Origin: Nitriliruptoraceae bacterium
GTDB taxonomy: Bacteria > Actinomycetota > Nitriliruptoria > Nitriliruptorales > Nitriliruptoraceae
Assembly (NCBI GenBank): GCA_007117945.1
Contig: SKTN01000347.1
Span: forward strand, 1 to 11,995
Direction: 5' to 3'
DNA: 11,995 bases
Position numbers and translations under genes: made by a program. Shown in pieces: positions 1-7,692 of the stretch (position 1 is the first letter of the stretch; every line of letters starts with the position of its first letter). The notes below the pieces were generated by a model. The model searched no databases. It was not told the origin of the DNA and worked only from the letters and a program-made list of their open reading frames with translations.

Positions 1-1
1 G

Positions 2-94
2 GCCGAGGACCGGCAGATCGAGCGGTTGCGCCGGCTGTTCCGACGTTCCGACGGCCGCGAGCCGGCCCACGCGGCCGTCGACCACCCGGGCTGA
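2..94 (+). CDS. C-terminal end of an unidentified protein (5' truncated by the window edge)
   Basis: Thirty codons in frame 2 run from the window edge to a TGA at 92-94. Nearly all (28 of 30) end in G or C, as in the sure genes here, so this is probably the real 3' end of a gene starting outside the window. The visible tail is Arg-rich (an ERLRRLFRR stretch), followed by a hydrophilic end rich in His, Ala and Asp. No family can be recognised from so little. The competing open frame 1 in the same stretch reads Pro/Arg/Gly-rich and looks non-coding. The next + strand gene starts 173 bp downstream. Confidence 0.6.
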   Translation, partial: AEDRQIERLRRLFRRSDGREPAHAAVDHPG

Positions 95-267
95 ACCCGA
101 CGCGTTCCGGCAGCCCGTGGATCGCGGCACCGATGCGGCCGGGCCGATCGTGCCCTGGCCCGGGACCAATATCCCTGCACAGGACAGCGATCACCGGGCA
201 GGATGGGCGGTGGCCGGGCGCGTCACCCGCCCGAGCCCGTGAACACCTCCCGGCACGAGAGGACGCC
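95..267. other. Intergenic stretch without a recognised gene
   Basis: 173 bp between the truncated gene and the small membrane-protein gene. Frame 1 stays open through it, but its codon use is poor (mixed third positions, Pro/Arg/Gly composition), and a good ribosome binding site sits only at its right end. I see no convincing promoter or terminator. There is one relatively AT-rich patch (ccaatatccc, near 165-175), but no matching -35 element. Confidence 0.5.
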
Positions 268-774
268 ATGCCAGCCAACCGGATCGTGGGCCTGCTCCTG
301 ATCGCGCTGGGTGGTGGTCTGCTCCTGATCACCACCACCGAGGCGGGCGGTGAGGTCCTGCTGGCCCTGGTCGGGCTGGCCTTCCTGGTCGCCTACGGCG
401 CGACCCGGACCTACGGGTTCCTCATCCCCGGTGCCATCGTCACCGGCCTGGCCGGCGGGATCCTCGCGGCCAACCAGGGCGCTGACGATGCGGCGGTGGT
501 GCTCGGCCTCGGCGCCGGGTTCCTGGCGATCGCGCTGGTCGATCGCCTCCTCGGCTCCGTCGGCCCCGGGTGGTGGTGGCCCGTGATCCCCGGGGGGATC
601 CTCACCGCCATCGGGGTCGCCGCCCTCACCGGGATCGACGACCTGCCCGCCTACCTCGTGCCCGTGGCCCTCATCGCCATCGGTCTCGGGCTGCTGGTGC
701 GCCGCGGTGACGGTGACCCCGGCGACGATGCCACCCCAGGCGCGTCGCCGGGGCAGCAGGCTCCGCCGAGCTAG
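268..774 (+). CDS. Small multi-pass integral membrane protein of unknown function
   Basis: 168 aa. The ATG at 268 is chosen because GAGAGG lies 5 nt upstream (257-262); the same frame is open further left, but that part looks non-coding. Hydrophobic stretches at about residues 5-22, 29-46, 48-67, 74-92, 104-121 and 126-144 suggest five or six membrane helices. They are followed by a hydrophilic tail of about 24 residues rich in Gly, Asp and Pro. A GWWWP motif (101-105) starts the fifth segment. The pattern of short helices with Gly-rich turns resembles small actinobacterial membrane proteins such as the LiaI/LiaF-like or DUF5668 type. That is only a resemblance, and no function can be given. 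It ends in the CTAG shared with the convergent PPOX gene. Confidence 0.8.
   Translation: MPANRIVGLLLIALGGGLLLITTTEAGGEVLLALVGLAFLVAYGATRTYGFLIPGAIVTGLAGGILAANQGADDAAVVLGLGAGFLAIALVDRLLGSVGPGWWWPVIPGGILTAIGVAALTGIDDLPAYLVPVALIAIGLGLLVRRGDGDPGDDATPGASPGQQAPPS
771..774. other. Shared stop-codon palindrome CTAG between convergent genes
   Basis: The + strand gene stops with TAG at 772-774. The - strand PPOX gene stops with TAG read from 773 to 771. The palindrome CTAG therefore ends both genes, leaving no space for an intrinsic terminator between them. Confidence 0.9.
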
Positions 775-1166
775 AGCCCGTTGCGGTGGAGGCGGTGCGG
801 GGTCACCTGTAGGATCGCGCGCTCGGAGGCGATCTGCTCCGCGGGGTAGTCGCGGCCGAGGTAGCGGTGCGCGCAGCGGTCGATGTGGTCGCGCGCCTCG
901 GGCCCCCGGACGATGCCGGTCACCTCGCCGCGCACCTCGATGTAGCGGTAGGGGTCGTCAGCCTGCCAGATCGTGACGGTGACACGGGGGTCGCGCTCGA
1001 CGTTGCGGAACTTGGCGCGGTGGACCTCGGTGTTGATCAGCACGTGGTCCTCGTCGGCATCCACCCACATCACCTGGGTCTGGGGGGTGCCGTCGGCGAA
1101 CAGCGTGGTCAGGGCGGCGAAGTTGCGGCCCGTGGCCAGCGCCCGCAGGTCCTCGTCCAGTGCCAT
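771..1166 (-). CDS. PPOX-class flavin/F420-dependent oxidoreductase (Rv1155-like)
   Basis: 131 aa with the order typical of the PNPOx-like split-barrel family. It has an N-terminal helix, then the strand NFAALTTLFADGTPQTQVMW (residues 15-34, with the family pattern ATL..DG.PQ...VW), then INTEVHRAKFRNVERDPRV (44-62), and DPYRYIEVRGEV (71-82). These correspond to the cofactor-phosphate-binding 'K.RN' and 'YRY.E.RG' motifs of small actinobacterial PPOX proteins that use F420 or FMN. The likely role is cytoplasmic reduction or binding of such a cofactor; the substrate is unknown. The ATG at 1166 has GAGGGAG 7 nt upstream. It lies 28 bp behind the diguanylate cyclase in the same direction, so the two are probably co-transcribed. 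Family call firm; the choice of F420 rather than FMN is inferred. Confidence 0.88.
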   Translation of the reverse strand: MALDEDLRALATGRNFAALTTLFADGTPQTQVMWVDADEDHVLINTEVHRAKFRNVERDPRVTVTIWQADDPYRYIEVRGEVTGIVRGPEARDHIDRCAHRYLGRDYPAEQIASERAILQVTPHRLHRNGL

Positions 1167-1194
1167 GGTGCAGCTCCCTCGTCGTCAGGGGAGC

Positions 1195-2406
1195 CTACGC
1201 CGGTCCCGCCTCCCCGACGACCCGGTCGCGCCCCCCGCGTTTGCCCTGGTAGAGGTGGTGATCGGCACGTTGGAGCAGTGCGTCGAGGTCCTCGCCGTCG
1301 CGCAGTTCAGCGACGCCGAAGGTGGCGCTGGTCTCCAGCCCGGCGGGCCGCAGCTGGGCGATCGCGCTCCGACAGCGCTCGGCCAGGACCAGGGCGCCGT
1401 CCTGGTCCACCTCGGGGGCGACGATCAGGAACTCCTCACCACCCCAGCGGGCGACGACATCGGCGTCCCGGGCGCGGCGCCGCAGCTCCCTGGCCACCTC
1501 GAGGAGGACCTGGTCCCCGATGCTGTGCCCGTGGGTGTCGTTGACCCGCTTGAAGTGATCGATGTCGGCCAGCACGACGGCGACGGGCCGGCCGTAGCGG
1601 CGCTGCGCCTGGAGCTCGCGGTCCAGGACCTCGACGGCGGCCCGCCGGTTGGCCAGTCCCGTGAGCTGGTCGGTGCTGGCCAGTTCCTCGAAGGCCTCGG
1701 CCCGGGCCAGGGACCGGTCCAGCTGCTCGCGCATCGTCGCCACGGCCAGGGTCAGGACCAGCAGGACCACCAGGAAGCCGTGCACCCTCGCCAGGTAGAG
1801 CAGCTCCAGCCGGGCATCCTGCGCGGTGCGCAGTGCAGGGCCGGCGCCGGTGGCGACCAGGAGCAGGGAGGTGACGATGATGGCCACACCGGTGATCAGG
1901 CCCCAGCGCCGGTCCAGGAGCACGAATCCGGCGACCAGCAGCACCCCCACGGCCCAGTAGTGGCCGCCGGTCAGCACCAGCAGGTGCTCCTCGATGGGGC
2001 CCGCGAGGTGCAGGTGCCAGGCCAGGCGCCCCAGGATGAGGGAGCCCATGAGCACGTAGATGGCCCGCTCCACCGCCTGCAGCGGTGCCCAGCGCCGCAG
2101 CAGGGCGAGGACCAGGACGAGCAGGAGAGCGGTGGCCACGGGGTAGCCGTAGGCCAGGATCACGTCACCCGGCTCCCGCGTCAGCCAGCTGAGCCCCAGG
2201 GTCGCGGCCGCCGCCAGGAAGCCCACGACGTAGACCTTGCGCTTGCGCTGCTCCAGGGCCTGCTGCTCCCGGGCCACGGGTGCGGTGTGGGGCGCAGGCG
2301 GCGCGGCGGTGCCGACGTCACCGCCCGGTGACGGCCCGGCTGCGCGCCGCACACCCGTGCCAGCCGGCGTCGCCGGCCGTGGCGTGTCCACCCGGTGTCG
2401 TGGCAC
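1195..2406 (-). CDS. Membrane-anchored diguanylate cyclase (GGDEF domain)
   Basis: 403 aa from a GTG at 2406, chosen because AGGAG (2412-2416) lies 5 nt upstream. The first 45 residues are Pro/Ala/Gly-rich and have weaker codon bias, so the GTG at 2277 (360 aa, no visible binding site) is an alternative. About six membrane helices (roughly 57-75, 82-104, 112-132, 143-163, 167-187, 203-224) are followed by a short linker helix and a GGDEF domain at 240-398. The domain shows TDQLTGLANRR (245-255), the metal-binding DIDHFKRVND (281-290), and the signature GGEEF at 322-326. The inhibitory-site motif RDAD (313-316) sits five residues before it. The enzyme should make cyclic di-GMP from two GTP and be subject to product inhibition. 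No EAL domain is attached. The membrane sensor does not match a named MASE family to my eye. It diverges from the large spermidine-synthase-like gene. Confidence 0.93.
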   Translation of the reverse strand: MPRHRVDTPRPATPAGTGVRRAAGPSPGGDVGTAAPPAPHTAPVAREQQALEQRKRKVYVVGFLAAAATLGLSWLTREPGDVILAYGYPVATALLLVLVLALLRRWAPLQAVERAIYVLMGSLILGRLAWHLHLAGPIEEHLLVLTGGHYWAVGVLLVAGFVLLDRRWGLITGVAIIVTSLLLVATGAGPALRTAQDARLELLYLARVHGFLVVLLVLTLAVATMREQLDRSLARAEAFEELASTDQLTGLANRRAAVEVLDRELQAQRRYGRPVAVVLADIDHFKRVNDTHGHSIGDQVLLEVARELRRRARDADVVARWGGEEFLIVAPEVDQDGALVLAERCRSAIAQLRPAGLETSATFGVAELRDGEDLDALLQRADHHLYQGKRGGRDRVVGEAGPA

Positions 2407-2587
2407 CGCAGCTCCTCGGTCCCGGGAGGTGACCCTACGGCAGGGCCCGGACCCGGCGGTCGGGTCCAAGGTCACCCGTCCCGCGTGCCTGCCGCGCGGG
2501 GACCGCGTACCCTCCGGAAACGCTGCGAACAACTCCGAGAACAGGAACGGGAAGGCCCTGAGCGCGACGACCGGGTCCTCGCAGGAC
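2407..2587. promoter_or_regulatory. Divergent intergenic region with nested dyad symmetry
   Basis: 181 bp that should hold the promoters of the diguanylate cyclase (leftward) and the large spermidine-synthase-like gene (rightward). A 7-bp perfect inverted repeat GGACCCG/CGGGTCC (2449-2455 and 2461-2467, 5-nt loop) lies inside another, GGTGACC/GGTCACC (2428-2434 and 2470-2476). A TACCCT hexamer at 2508-2513 fits a TANNNT -10 box for the rightward gene, but its -35 partner (GTGCCT at 2485-2490) is not a standard one. Leftward, TTGTTC at 2532-2527 lies 17 bp before TACGCG, a poor match. Inverted repeats of this length are expected by chance in such GC-rich DNA. Confidence 0.4.
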
Positions 2588-5194
2588 GTGGTGCCTGCGG
2601 CCCCGCTCGCGGGCCCACGCCTGGCGGTGGTGTTCGGGCTGTTCCTGGCCTCGGGCGCCGCGGCCCTGATCTACCAGGTGCTGTGGGCGCGGGAGCTCGG
2701 GCTGCTGTTCGGTTCCACGGCCCAGGCCGCCGCACTGACCATCGCGATCTTCTTCGCGGGGCTGGCGATCGGCGGCTGGCTGTGGGGTGGTCGCGCTGCC
2801 CGGATCGCGGAGCCGCTGCGGGGCTTCGGATGGTTGGAGCTCGGCGTGGCGCTGACGGCGCTGGGGTTCCTCGGCCTGCTGGACGTCTACCTGGCCCTGG
2901 AGCCCACCCTGATCGCCACCTTCGGCGACGGTGCCGTCGCCGACACGCTGACCCGTGCCGCGGTCGCCACGGTGGTGCTGCTGCCGCCCTCGATCCTGAT
3001 GGGTGGCACCCTGCCGATGCTCGGGCAGGCGCTGGTCACCACCGCACGACCGCTGGGCCGGTCCGGCACGGCGCTGTACGCGGTCAACACCGCCGGTTCC
3101 GCCCTGGGCGCCCTGGCCGCCGGGTTCCTGCTGCCGGTGGTCCTCGGCTACCTCGGTGCCTACCTGGTCGCTGTGGGGCTGGACCTGGCCGTCGGGTTGG
3201 CGGCGCTGCTGCTGGCCACGAGGTTGCGGCGTACCACCCCGCCGCCGCGGGCGTCCGCCGTGCAGGCACCGGCGCCCACAGCCGGGGCACCTGTCGCCGT
3301 CGCCGCCGGCCCGCGCCGGGTCGGTCCCACCCTGCCCGTGCCGATGATCTGGCTGGTGGCGCTCGCCTCGGGGGTGCTGACCCTGGCCGTGGAGGTCGTG
3401 TGGACGCGCCTGTTCTCCCAGGTGCTGCAGAACAGCGCCTACACCTACGGCCTGGTGCTGGCGACCTTCCTGCTGGCCCTGGCGCTGGGTGCCGGCGTCG
3501 CGAACCTGCTGACCCGCCTGCGCCGTGGCGACCCGGCGGCGATCCTGGCCGGTCTGCTGGCGGTGTCCGCCGTGGCGGCCGCGAGCTCACCGTGGCTGTT
3601 CCATGCGCGGACCGACGGGCTGCGGTTGGTCGGCGGCACCGCCGCCTTCGGTGGGTACATCGTCGAGGTGGCGGCCCTGGCACTGGTGGTGATGCTGCTG
3701 CCGGCCACGGTCCTCGGGGCGTCGCTGCCCTACCTGCTCAGGGTGCTGCAGCAGCGCCGCGCGGCTCCCGGTGACACGATCGGCCGCCTGGTGGCGGTCA
3801 ACACCGTCGGCGGCATCATCGGGGCCCTGGCCGCCGGGTTCGTGCTCCTGCCGCTGCTGGGGGCGTGGCGCAGCCTGCTGTGGGTCGCCGGCGGCTACGC
3901 CGTGCTCACGGGTCTGGTCCTGGTCCGTGTGCCCCTGCGCGTCGCGGCGCTGCGGTGGGTGGGAGCGGCCGTCGCGGCCCTGGCGGCTGGGATGCTGCTG
4001 GTGGTCAGCCCCGATGAGCTCGACGTCGTCCGGCTCGCCCCCGACGGCAGCGAGTCGTTGGTCGCGGTGGAGGAGGGCCCCCAGGCTACGGTGTCGGTGG
4101 TGGCGGACCGTGATGACCTGTTCATCCGCGTGGACAACCACTACACCCTGGGTGGTACCCGGGCCCTGGACGCGGAGCGTAACCAGAGCGTGGTTCCCCT
4201 CCTGGCAACCGAGGATCCGCGCTCGGTGTTCTACCTCGGCATGGGCACCGGCATCACCGCCGGTGCGGGGCTGGCCTTCGACGTCGACCGCGTGGTGGTG
4301 TGCGAGCTGATCGACGAGGTGGTGCAGCTCGCCGAGGCCCACTTCACCCCCTGGACCAACGGGCTGTTCCACGATCCCCGCGCCGAGGTGCGTGCCGCCG
4401 ACGGCCGGACCTGCCTGCGCCGCAGCACCGAGCGCTACGACGTGATCATCAGCGACCTGTTCACACCGTGGGAGGCCGGGACCGGCAACCTCTACACCTC
4501 CGAGCACTACGCCACGGCCCGCCAGCGCCTGGAGCCCGGCGGTGCCTACGTCCAGTGGGTGCCGCTGTACCAGGTCACCGACCGCGAGCTCGTCACCATC
4601 GGCGCGACCATGGACGCCGTCTTCGACGAGGTGACCGTGTGGCGCGGCGACCTGTACGCCGAGCGCTCGATCGTGGCCCTGGTGGGGCGCGACGACCCCG
4701 AGCCCCTGGACCCGGCCGTGCTGGTCAGCCAGGGTCGGCAGTTGACCGACGAGCCGGTCAGCGAGGCCTTCCTGGAGGCCATCGCACTGCGGATGTACGT
4801 GGGCAACCTCACCGCGAGCGGGCTGTACCGGGACCGGGAGCACAACACCGACCGCCACCCGGTGGTGGAGTACGGCGCGCCCATCAGCCAGCGGGACGTG
4901 CGCGCCGGGCGGACCAGCTTCGTCGTCGGGCCCGAGCGCGAGCGCTTCTACGCAGCGCTGGAGGACGCGGTGCCGCTCGCCGAGGACCCGCTGCTCGCGC
5001 GGCTCGACGAGCGCCAGCGCGGCTACGTCGCGGCGGGGCGGGCCTACTCGCGCTTCCGGCTGCTGGACCGGCAGGGCCGCGATGCGGCGGCCGACCGGTG
5101 GCTGCAGCGCTTCCTCGAGCACTCACCTGAGGAGGCGTCGGGCCCCCGGGACGTCTCGCCCGCGCGGCGCCTGCTCCCACGGCTCCTGCCCTGA
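2588..5194 (+). CDS. Large fused membrane (MFS-like) / spermidine-synthase-like protein
   Basis: About 868 aa. The start is uncertain: GTG at 2588 or 2591, with only a weak AGGA at 2583-2586; the frame is open further left. Two related membrane halves (about 12-215 and 253-470) are joined by a Pro/Ala-rich linker. Each opens with a helix carrying E or Q plus VxWxR (QVLWAR, EVVWTR) and later has AVNTxG...GALAAGF (165-182 and 403-420), a clear internal duplication. From about 480 follows a Rossmann methyltransferase/aminopropyltransferase-like domain. It has GMGTG (551-555), acidic E573 in CELID, D605 in AADGR, and D623 in IISDLF, then GTGNLYTSEHY. These match the SAM-type binding loop and acidic residues of the spermidine synthase superfamily. 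A helical tail (about 785-868) ends the protein. The true reaction is unknown; the classical YHE motif of polyamine synthases is not seen. It converges with the PAS gene, 9 bp apart. Confidence 0.88.
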   Translation: MVPAAPLAGPRLAVVFGLFLASGAAALIYQVLWARELGLLFGSTAQAAALTIAIFFAGLAIGGWLWGGRAARIAEPLRGFGWLELGVALTALGFLGLLDVYLALEPTLIATFGDGAVADTLTRAAVATVVLLPPSILMGGTLPMLGQALVTTARPLGRSGTALYAVNTAGSALGALAAGFLLPVVLGYLGAYLVAVGLDLAVGLAALLLATRLRRTTPPPRASAVQAPAPTAGAPVAVAAGPRRVGPTLPVPMIWLVALASGVLTLAVEVVWTRLFSQVLQNSAYTYGLVLATFLLALALGAGVANLLTRLRRGDPAAILAGLLAVSAVAAASSPWLFHARTDGLRLVGGTAAFGGYIVEVAALALVVMLLPATVLGASLPYLLRVLQQRRAAPGDTIGRLVAVNTVGGIIGALAAGFVLLPLLGAWRSLLWVAGGYAVLTGLVLVRVPLRVAALRWVGAAVAALAAGMLLVVSPDELDVVRLAPDGSESLVAVEEGPQATVSVVADRDDLFIRVDNHYTLGGTRALDAERNQSVVPLLATEDPRSVFYLGMGTGITAGAGLAFDVDRVVVCELIDEVVQLAEAHFTPWTNGLFHDPRAEVRAADGRTCLRRSTERYDVIISDLFTPWEAGTGNLYTSEHYATARQRLEPGGAYVQWVPLYQVTDRELVTIGATMDAVFDEVTVWRGDLYAERSIVALVGRDDPEPLDPAVLVSQGRQLTDEPVSEAFLEAIALRMYVGNLTASGLYRDREHNTDRHPVVEYGAPISQRDVRAGRTSFVVGPERERFYAALEDAVPLAEDPLLARLDERQRGYVAAGRAYSRFRLLDRQGRDAAADRWLQRFLEHSPEEASGPRDVSPARRLLPRLLP

Positions 5195-5203
5195 GCCGTC
5201 CGG

Positions 5204-6364
5204 TCAGCCCGGCAGCAGCCGCAGGACGGCGCCGCCGTCGTCGGTGCGCAGGGGCGTGATCCGGAACCGGGACCCCTCCTGGCGCTCGCTGCTCATGCCG
5301 CTGAGCACCCGGTGCAGCTCCTCGCCGAAGGTGCGGGCGTCGGCGTCGCCGGCATCGATGGCCTGGCGGACCGCGGCGCGGGCGTCGTCACCCACCCGCA
5401 GTCCCAGGAGCCGGTCCTGCTTGCGCTGCGAGCTCGCCGACAGCCAGGCCCGGTTGGTGGCGGCCACGGACCCGTCACCGTCGACCACGGCCACGGCGTC
5501 GTCGAGGGCGTCCAGCACGCTGAAGACGAAGGCGTCGCGACGGGCCAGCTCGCGGTGCACGGACACCTGGTCCGCGACGTCCTCCAGCCCGCACACCGCG
5601 CCGATCACCGAGCCGGAGGCCACCGACAGGGGCGCGACCTCCACGTGGAGCCACGCACCGCCGGTGGCGCGCACGTCGAGGCGGTGCTCACGGCCGAGTT
5701 CGGCGGCCATCTGGATCACCTCGCGCAGCGCGTCGGCGTCGGCGTCCTCGAGCGCGTTGAGGAACCCGGTGCCGAGCAGCTCGCTGGAGGAGCTGTGCAG
5801 CAGCGCGGCCGAGCGGGCGTCGGCGTACACGCACCGGCCCGTGAGGTCGGTGTGGAGCAGGCCCGTGGAGCCGACGGCGCCCTGGCGGCCCAGTTCCGTG
5901 GTGACATCCCGCTCCACGGCGACGTAGTGCGTGATGCGCCCCGTGTGGTCCTGGACGGGGCTGATGGTCGCGTGGTGGGTACGCAGCGCCCCGTCGCGAC
6001 GGCGGTCGACGAGCTGTCCCTCCCACACCTGGCCGCTGGAGATCGTGCGCCACAGCTGCTCGTAGAACCGCTCGTCCTGGTAGCCCGAGGACAGCAGGTT
6101 CGGTCGCGCCCCGATGGCCTCGCGTTTCGAGTAGCCCGTCACGCGGACGAAGGCGTCGTTGACGTCGACGATCCGACCCTCGGCGTCGGTGACGAACACC
6201 ACGTCACCACCGAGGTCGAGGGCGGTCACGTCGATGTGGGGTGCACCCGTCGCCTCGCCGCTACCACCGGCGGCACCGGCGGGGGAGGGGCCCAGCCCGC
6301 TGTCCTGCGCCGTTGCATCGGAGCGCCCCGTGGGGGGCACGTCGGCCTGCTGCTCACCGGTCAC
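5204..6364 (-). CDS. Triple-PAS sensory protein without an output domain
   Basis: 386 aa from the GTG at 6364, preferred because AGGGAG (6372-6377) lies 7 nt upstream; the frame also allows GTG at 6421 (405 aa) with a weaker site. A disordered N-terminus (1-43) precedes three PAS-type units. PAS1 with its PAC part spans about 45-155, with VDVNDAFVRVTGYSKREAIG (66-85), the SGYQDERFYEQLW segment, and the PAC ending YVAVERDVT. PAS2 spans about 165-262. PAS3 spans about 278-386 and opens with VLDALDDAVAVVDGDG. The LOV-type NCRFLQ cysteine motif is absent, so PAS1 is not an obvious flavin photoreceptor; ligands cannot be predicted. No kinase, GGDEF, EAL or helix-turn-helix follows, so it must act through a partner. 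The DICT-histidine kinase upstream in the same direction is the obvious candidate, by inference from gene order. Confidence 0.85.
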   Translation of the reverse strand: MTGEQQADVPPTGRSDATAQDSGLGPSPAGAAGGSGEATGAPHIDVTALDLGGDVVFVTDAEGRIVDVNDAFVRVTGYSKREAIGARPNLLSSGYQDERFYEQLWRTISSGQVWEGQLVDRRRDGALRTHHATISPVQDHTGRITHYVAVERDVTTELGRQGAVGSTGLLHTDLTGRCVYADARSAALLHSSSSELLGTGFLNALEDADADALREVIQMAAELGREHRLDVRATGGAWLHVEVAPLSVASGSVIGAVCGLEDVADQVSVHRELARRDAFVFSVLDALDDAVAVVDGDGSVAATNRAWLSASSQRKQDRLLGLRVGDDARAAVRQAIDAGDADARTFGEELHRVLSGMSSERQEGSRFRITPLRTDDGGAVLRLLPG

Positions 6365-6466
6365 TGGCGTTCTCCCTGCCGTCTGCACCTGCACGGTAGG
6401 CCGCACGGGCACGTCAGGCACGGGCAGGTTGCCCCCTGACTGGCGGGCGACGGCGGGCAGCGGGGG
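6365..6466 (-). promoter_or_regulatory. Gap before the PAS gene, possible own promoter
   Basis: 102 bp between the oxidoreductase stop and the preferred PAS start, the longest gap inside this leftward gene group. TACCGT (reading 6398 to 6393) would suit a -10 box, leaving a leader of about 20 nt that contains the AGGGAG site. The hexamer 17 bp further upstream is GTGCCT, not a standard -35. If the upstream GTG at 6421 is the true start, these bases are coding instead. Confidence 0.25.
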
Positions 6467-7672
6467 TCAGCTCACGGCGTGCAGGTTCGGTCGGGCCCCG
6501 GTGTCCACCTGTGGCCGCGTGCGTCCCGGCAGGTGGGCCAGGGCCAGCACGGGACCACCGAGCTGCCACAGGTGCCGGGCATCGATGCCGAGGTGGAGCA
6601 GGGGCACCATACGCGCCGTGGGGCCCCACCCCAGCGGCACGGGGCCGACGCGGCCCACGCCACGCGCACCGCAGTCGATCATCCGACCGAGCTCGAGCAG
6701 CCGTGCCGGCCGGGTGGCGCGTCCCGTGGCCAGCGCCGCGGCGTTGCGTCCGGCGACCGCGCCGGCCTGGCTGGCGATCTGGGCGGACATGGGCAGGGGC
6801 CTGCCCAGCACGTCGCGGTGTGCGGCCACGTCGCCGGCGGCCAGGACCCGGCGCAGCCCCGAGACCCTGAGGTCGCTGGTGACCACCGCCCGCCCGTCCA
6901 ACAGCGGGGCGTCGGGCAGCAGCTCGTCCGCCCTCGCACGCCAGCCCCCCGCCCACACCACGGTGCCGTCGAGGCGGCGCCCCTCGCCGGTGAGCAGCCC
7001 CCGGCGGTCGATGCGGGCCACCTCGGTACCGAGGTGGAGGCGGACCCCCACGCGGTGCAGGTACCGGGTGGCGTCCTCGGACAGGCGCTGCGGTTCGGCG
7101 GGCAGGACCCGGCCGGCGACCTCGATCAGGTGCACCTCGATGTCGTCGCGCAGGGCGGCGACCTCCGCGGCGAGCTGCACCCCCGTGGCGCCCGCGCCCA
7201 CCACCAGCAGCTGCCGGGTGCGCGCGAGGCGGCGGCGCAGCCGCAGCGCGTCGTCGGGGGTGTGCAGGGTGGCGGCGTGCTCGCTGCTGCCGGGGACGCT
7301 GCCCGCGGGGGAGCCGGAGCCGACGGTGACCACCATGGCGTCGGCCTGCAGGGTCGTGGCGTCGTCGAGGACGAGCAGGCCCGCCTCGTCGTCGACCCGG
7401 ACCACGCCGGCACGCACCACCTCGACGCCGGTGAGCTCGCGCAGGGGGGAGCGCGCGTCGCTCGCGCGCAGCCGGCCCGCCGCGACACCGGCGAGGCGGG
7501 GCAGGAAGCCGTGCCAGCCATCCTGGTCGACCACCACCACCTCGACGTCGCCGGCACGGCGTGCGGCCACCGCCGCGTGGCTACCGGCGTACCCGGCGCC
7601 GACGATCACCACCCGCGGGGCCGGTGAGCGCAGGGGTTCGGGGGGATCGTGCTCCGGCGTGTGGTCGCTCAC
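6467..7672 (-). CDS. NAD(P)/FAD-dependent oxidoreductase (NDH-2-like)
   Basis: 401 aa. The GTG start at 7672 has GAGGAGG 5 nt upstream. It has the two-dinucleotide-fold layout of the pyridine-nucleotide disulfide oxidoreductase superfamily. The N-terminal FAD-binding GAGYAG lies at 25-30 and is followed by acidic D49. A second GAGATG (159-164), for NAD(P)H, is followed by E184. The late FAD-contacting motif VLAAGDVA lies at 276-283, with AQIASQAGAVAGRN after it, as in type II NADH dehydrogenases and their relatives. No redox-active CxxxxC pair is present, so it is not a disulfide reductase. The likely reaction is NAD(P)H oxidation with transfer to a quinone or other acceptor, at the membrane face; the acceptor is inferred. 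No clear C-terminal membrane helix is seen. It lies 20 bp behind the second spermidine-synthase-like gene, so co-transcription is very likely. Confidence 0.88.
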   Translation of the reverse strand: MSDHTPEHDPPEPLRSPAPRVVIVGAGYAGSHAAVAARRAGDVEVVVVDQDGWHGFLPRLAGVAAGRLRASDARSPLRELTGVEVVRAGVVRVDDEAGLLVLDDATTLQADAMVVTVGSGSPAGSVPGSSEHAATLHTPDDALRLRRRLARTRQLLVVGAGATGVQLAAEVAALRDDIEVHLIEVAGRVLPAEPQRLSEDATRYLHRVGVRLHLGTEVARIDRRGLLTGEGRRLDGTVVWAGGWRARADELLPDAPLLDGRAVVTSDLRVSGLRRVLAAGDVAAHRDVLGRPLPMSAQIASQAGAVAGRNAAALATGRATRPARLLELGRMIDCGARGVGRVGPVPLGWGPTARMVPLLHLGIDARHLWQLGGPVLALAHLPGRTRPQVDTGARPNLHAVS

Positions 7673-7692
7673 GGGGCCCTCCTCGGGAGGTG

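Noticed and set aside
973..2331. Long + strand open frame opposite the diguanylate cyclase
   Set aside because: Its product is Gln/Gly/Asp/Val-rich with no domain or start signal, while the - strand frame encodes a complete GGDEF protein. It is a GC-bias shadow.
4141..4700. Calling the large fusion a bona fide spermidine synthase (speE)
   Set aside because: Only the Rossmann fold and acidic motifs are visible. The classical YHE substrate motif is absent and the membrane fusion is unlike SpeE, so no gene symbol is given.
3587..5122. Long - strand open frame opposite the large spermidine-synthase-like gene
   Set aside because: Composition is His/Gln/Gly-rich without motifs, and it lies wholly antisense to a well-supported gene.
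5900..6235. PAS1 as a LOV flavin photoreceptor
   Set aside because: The cysteine-bearing NCRFLQ motif is missing; the corresponding stretch reads NLLSSGYQDERFY, typical of ordinary PAS domains.
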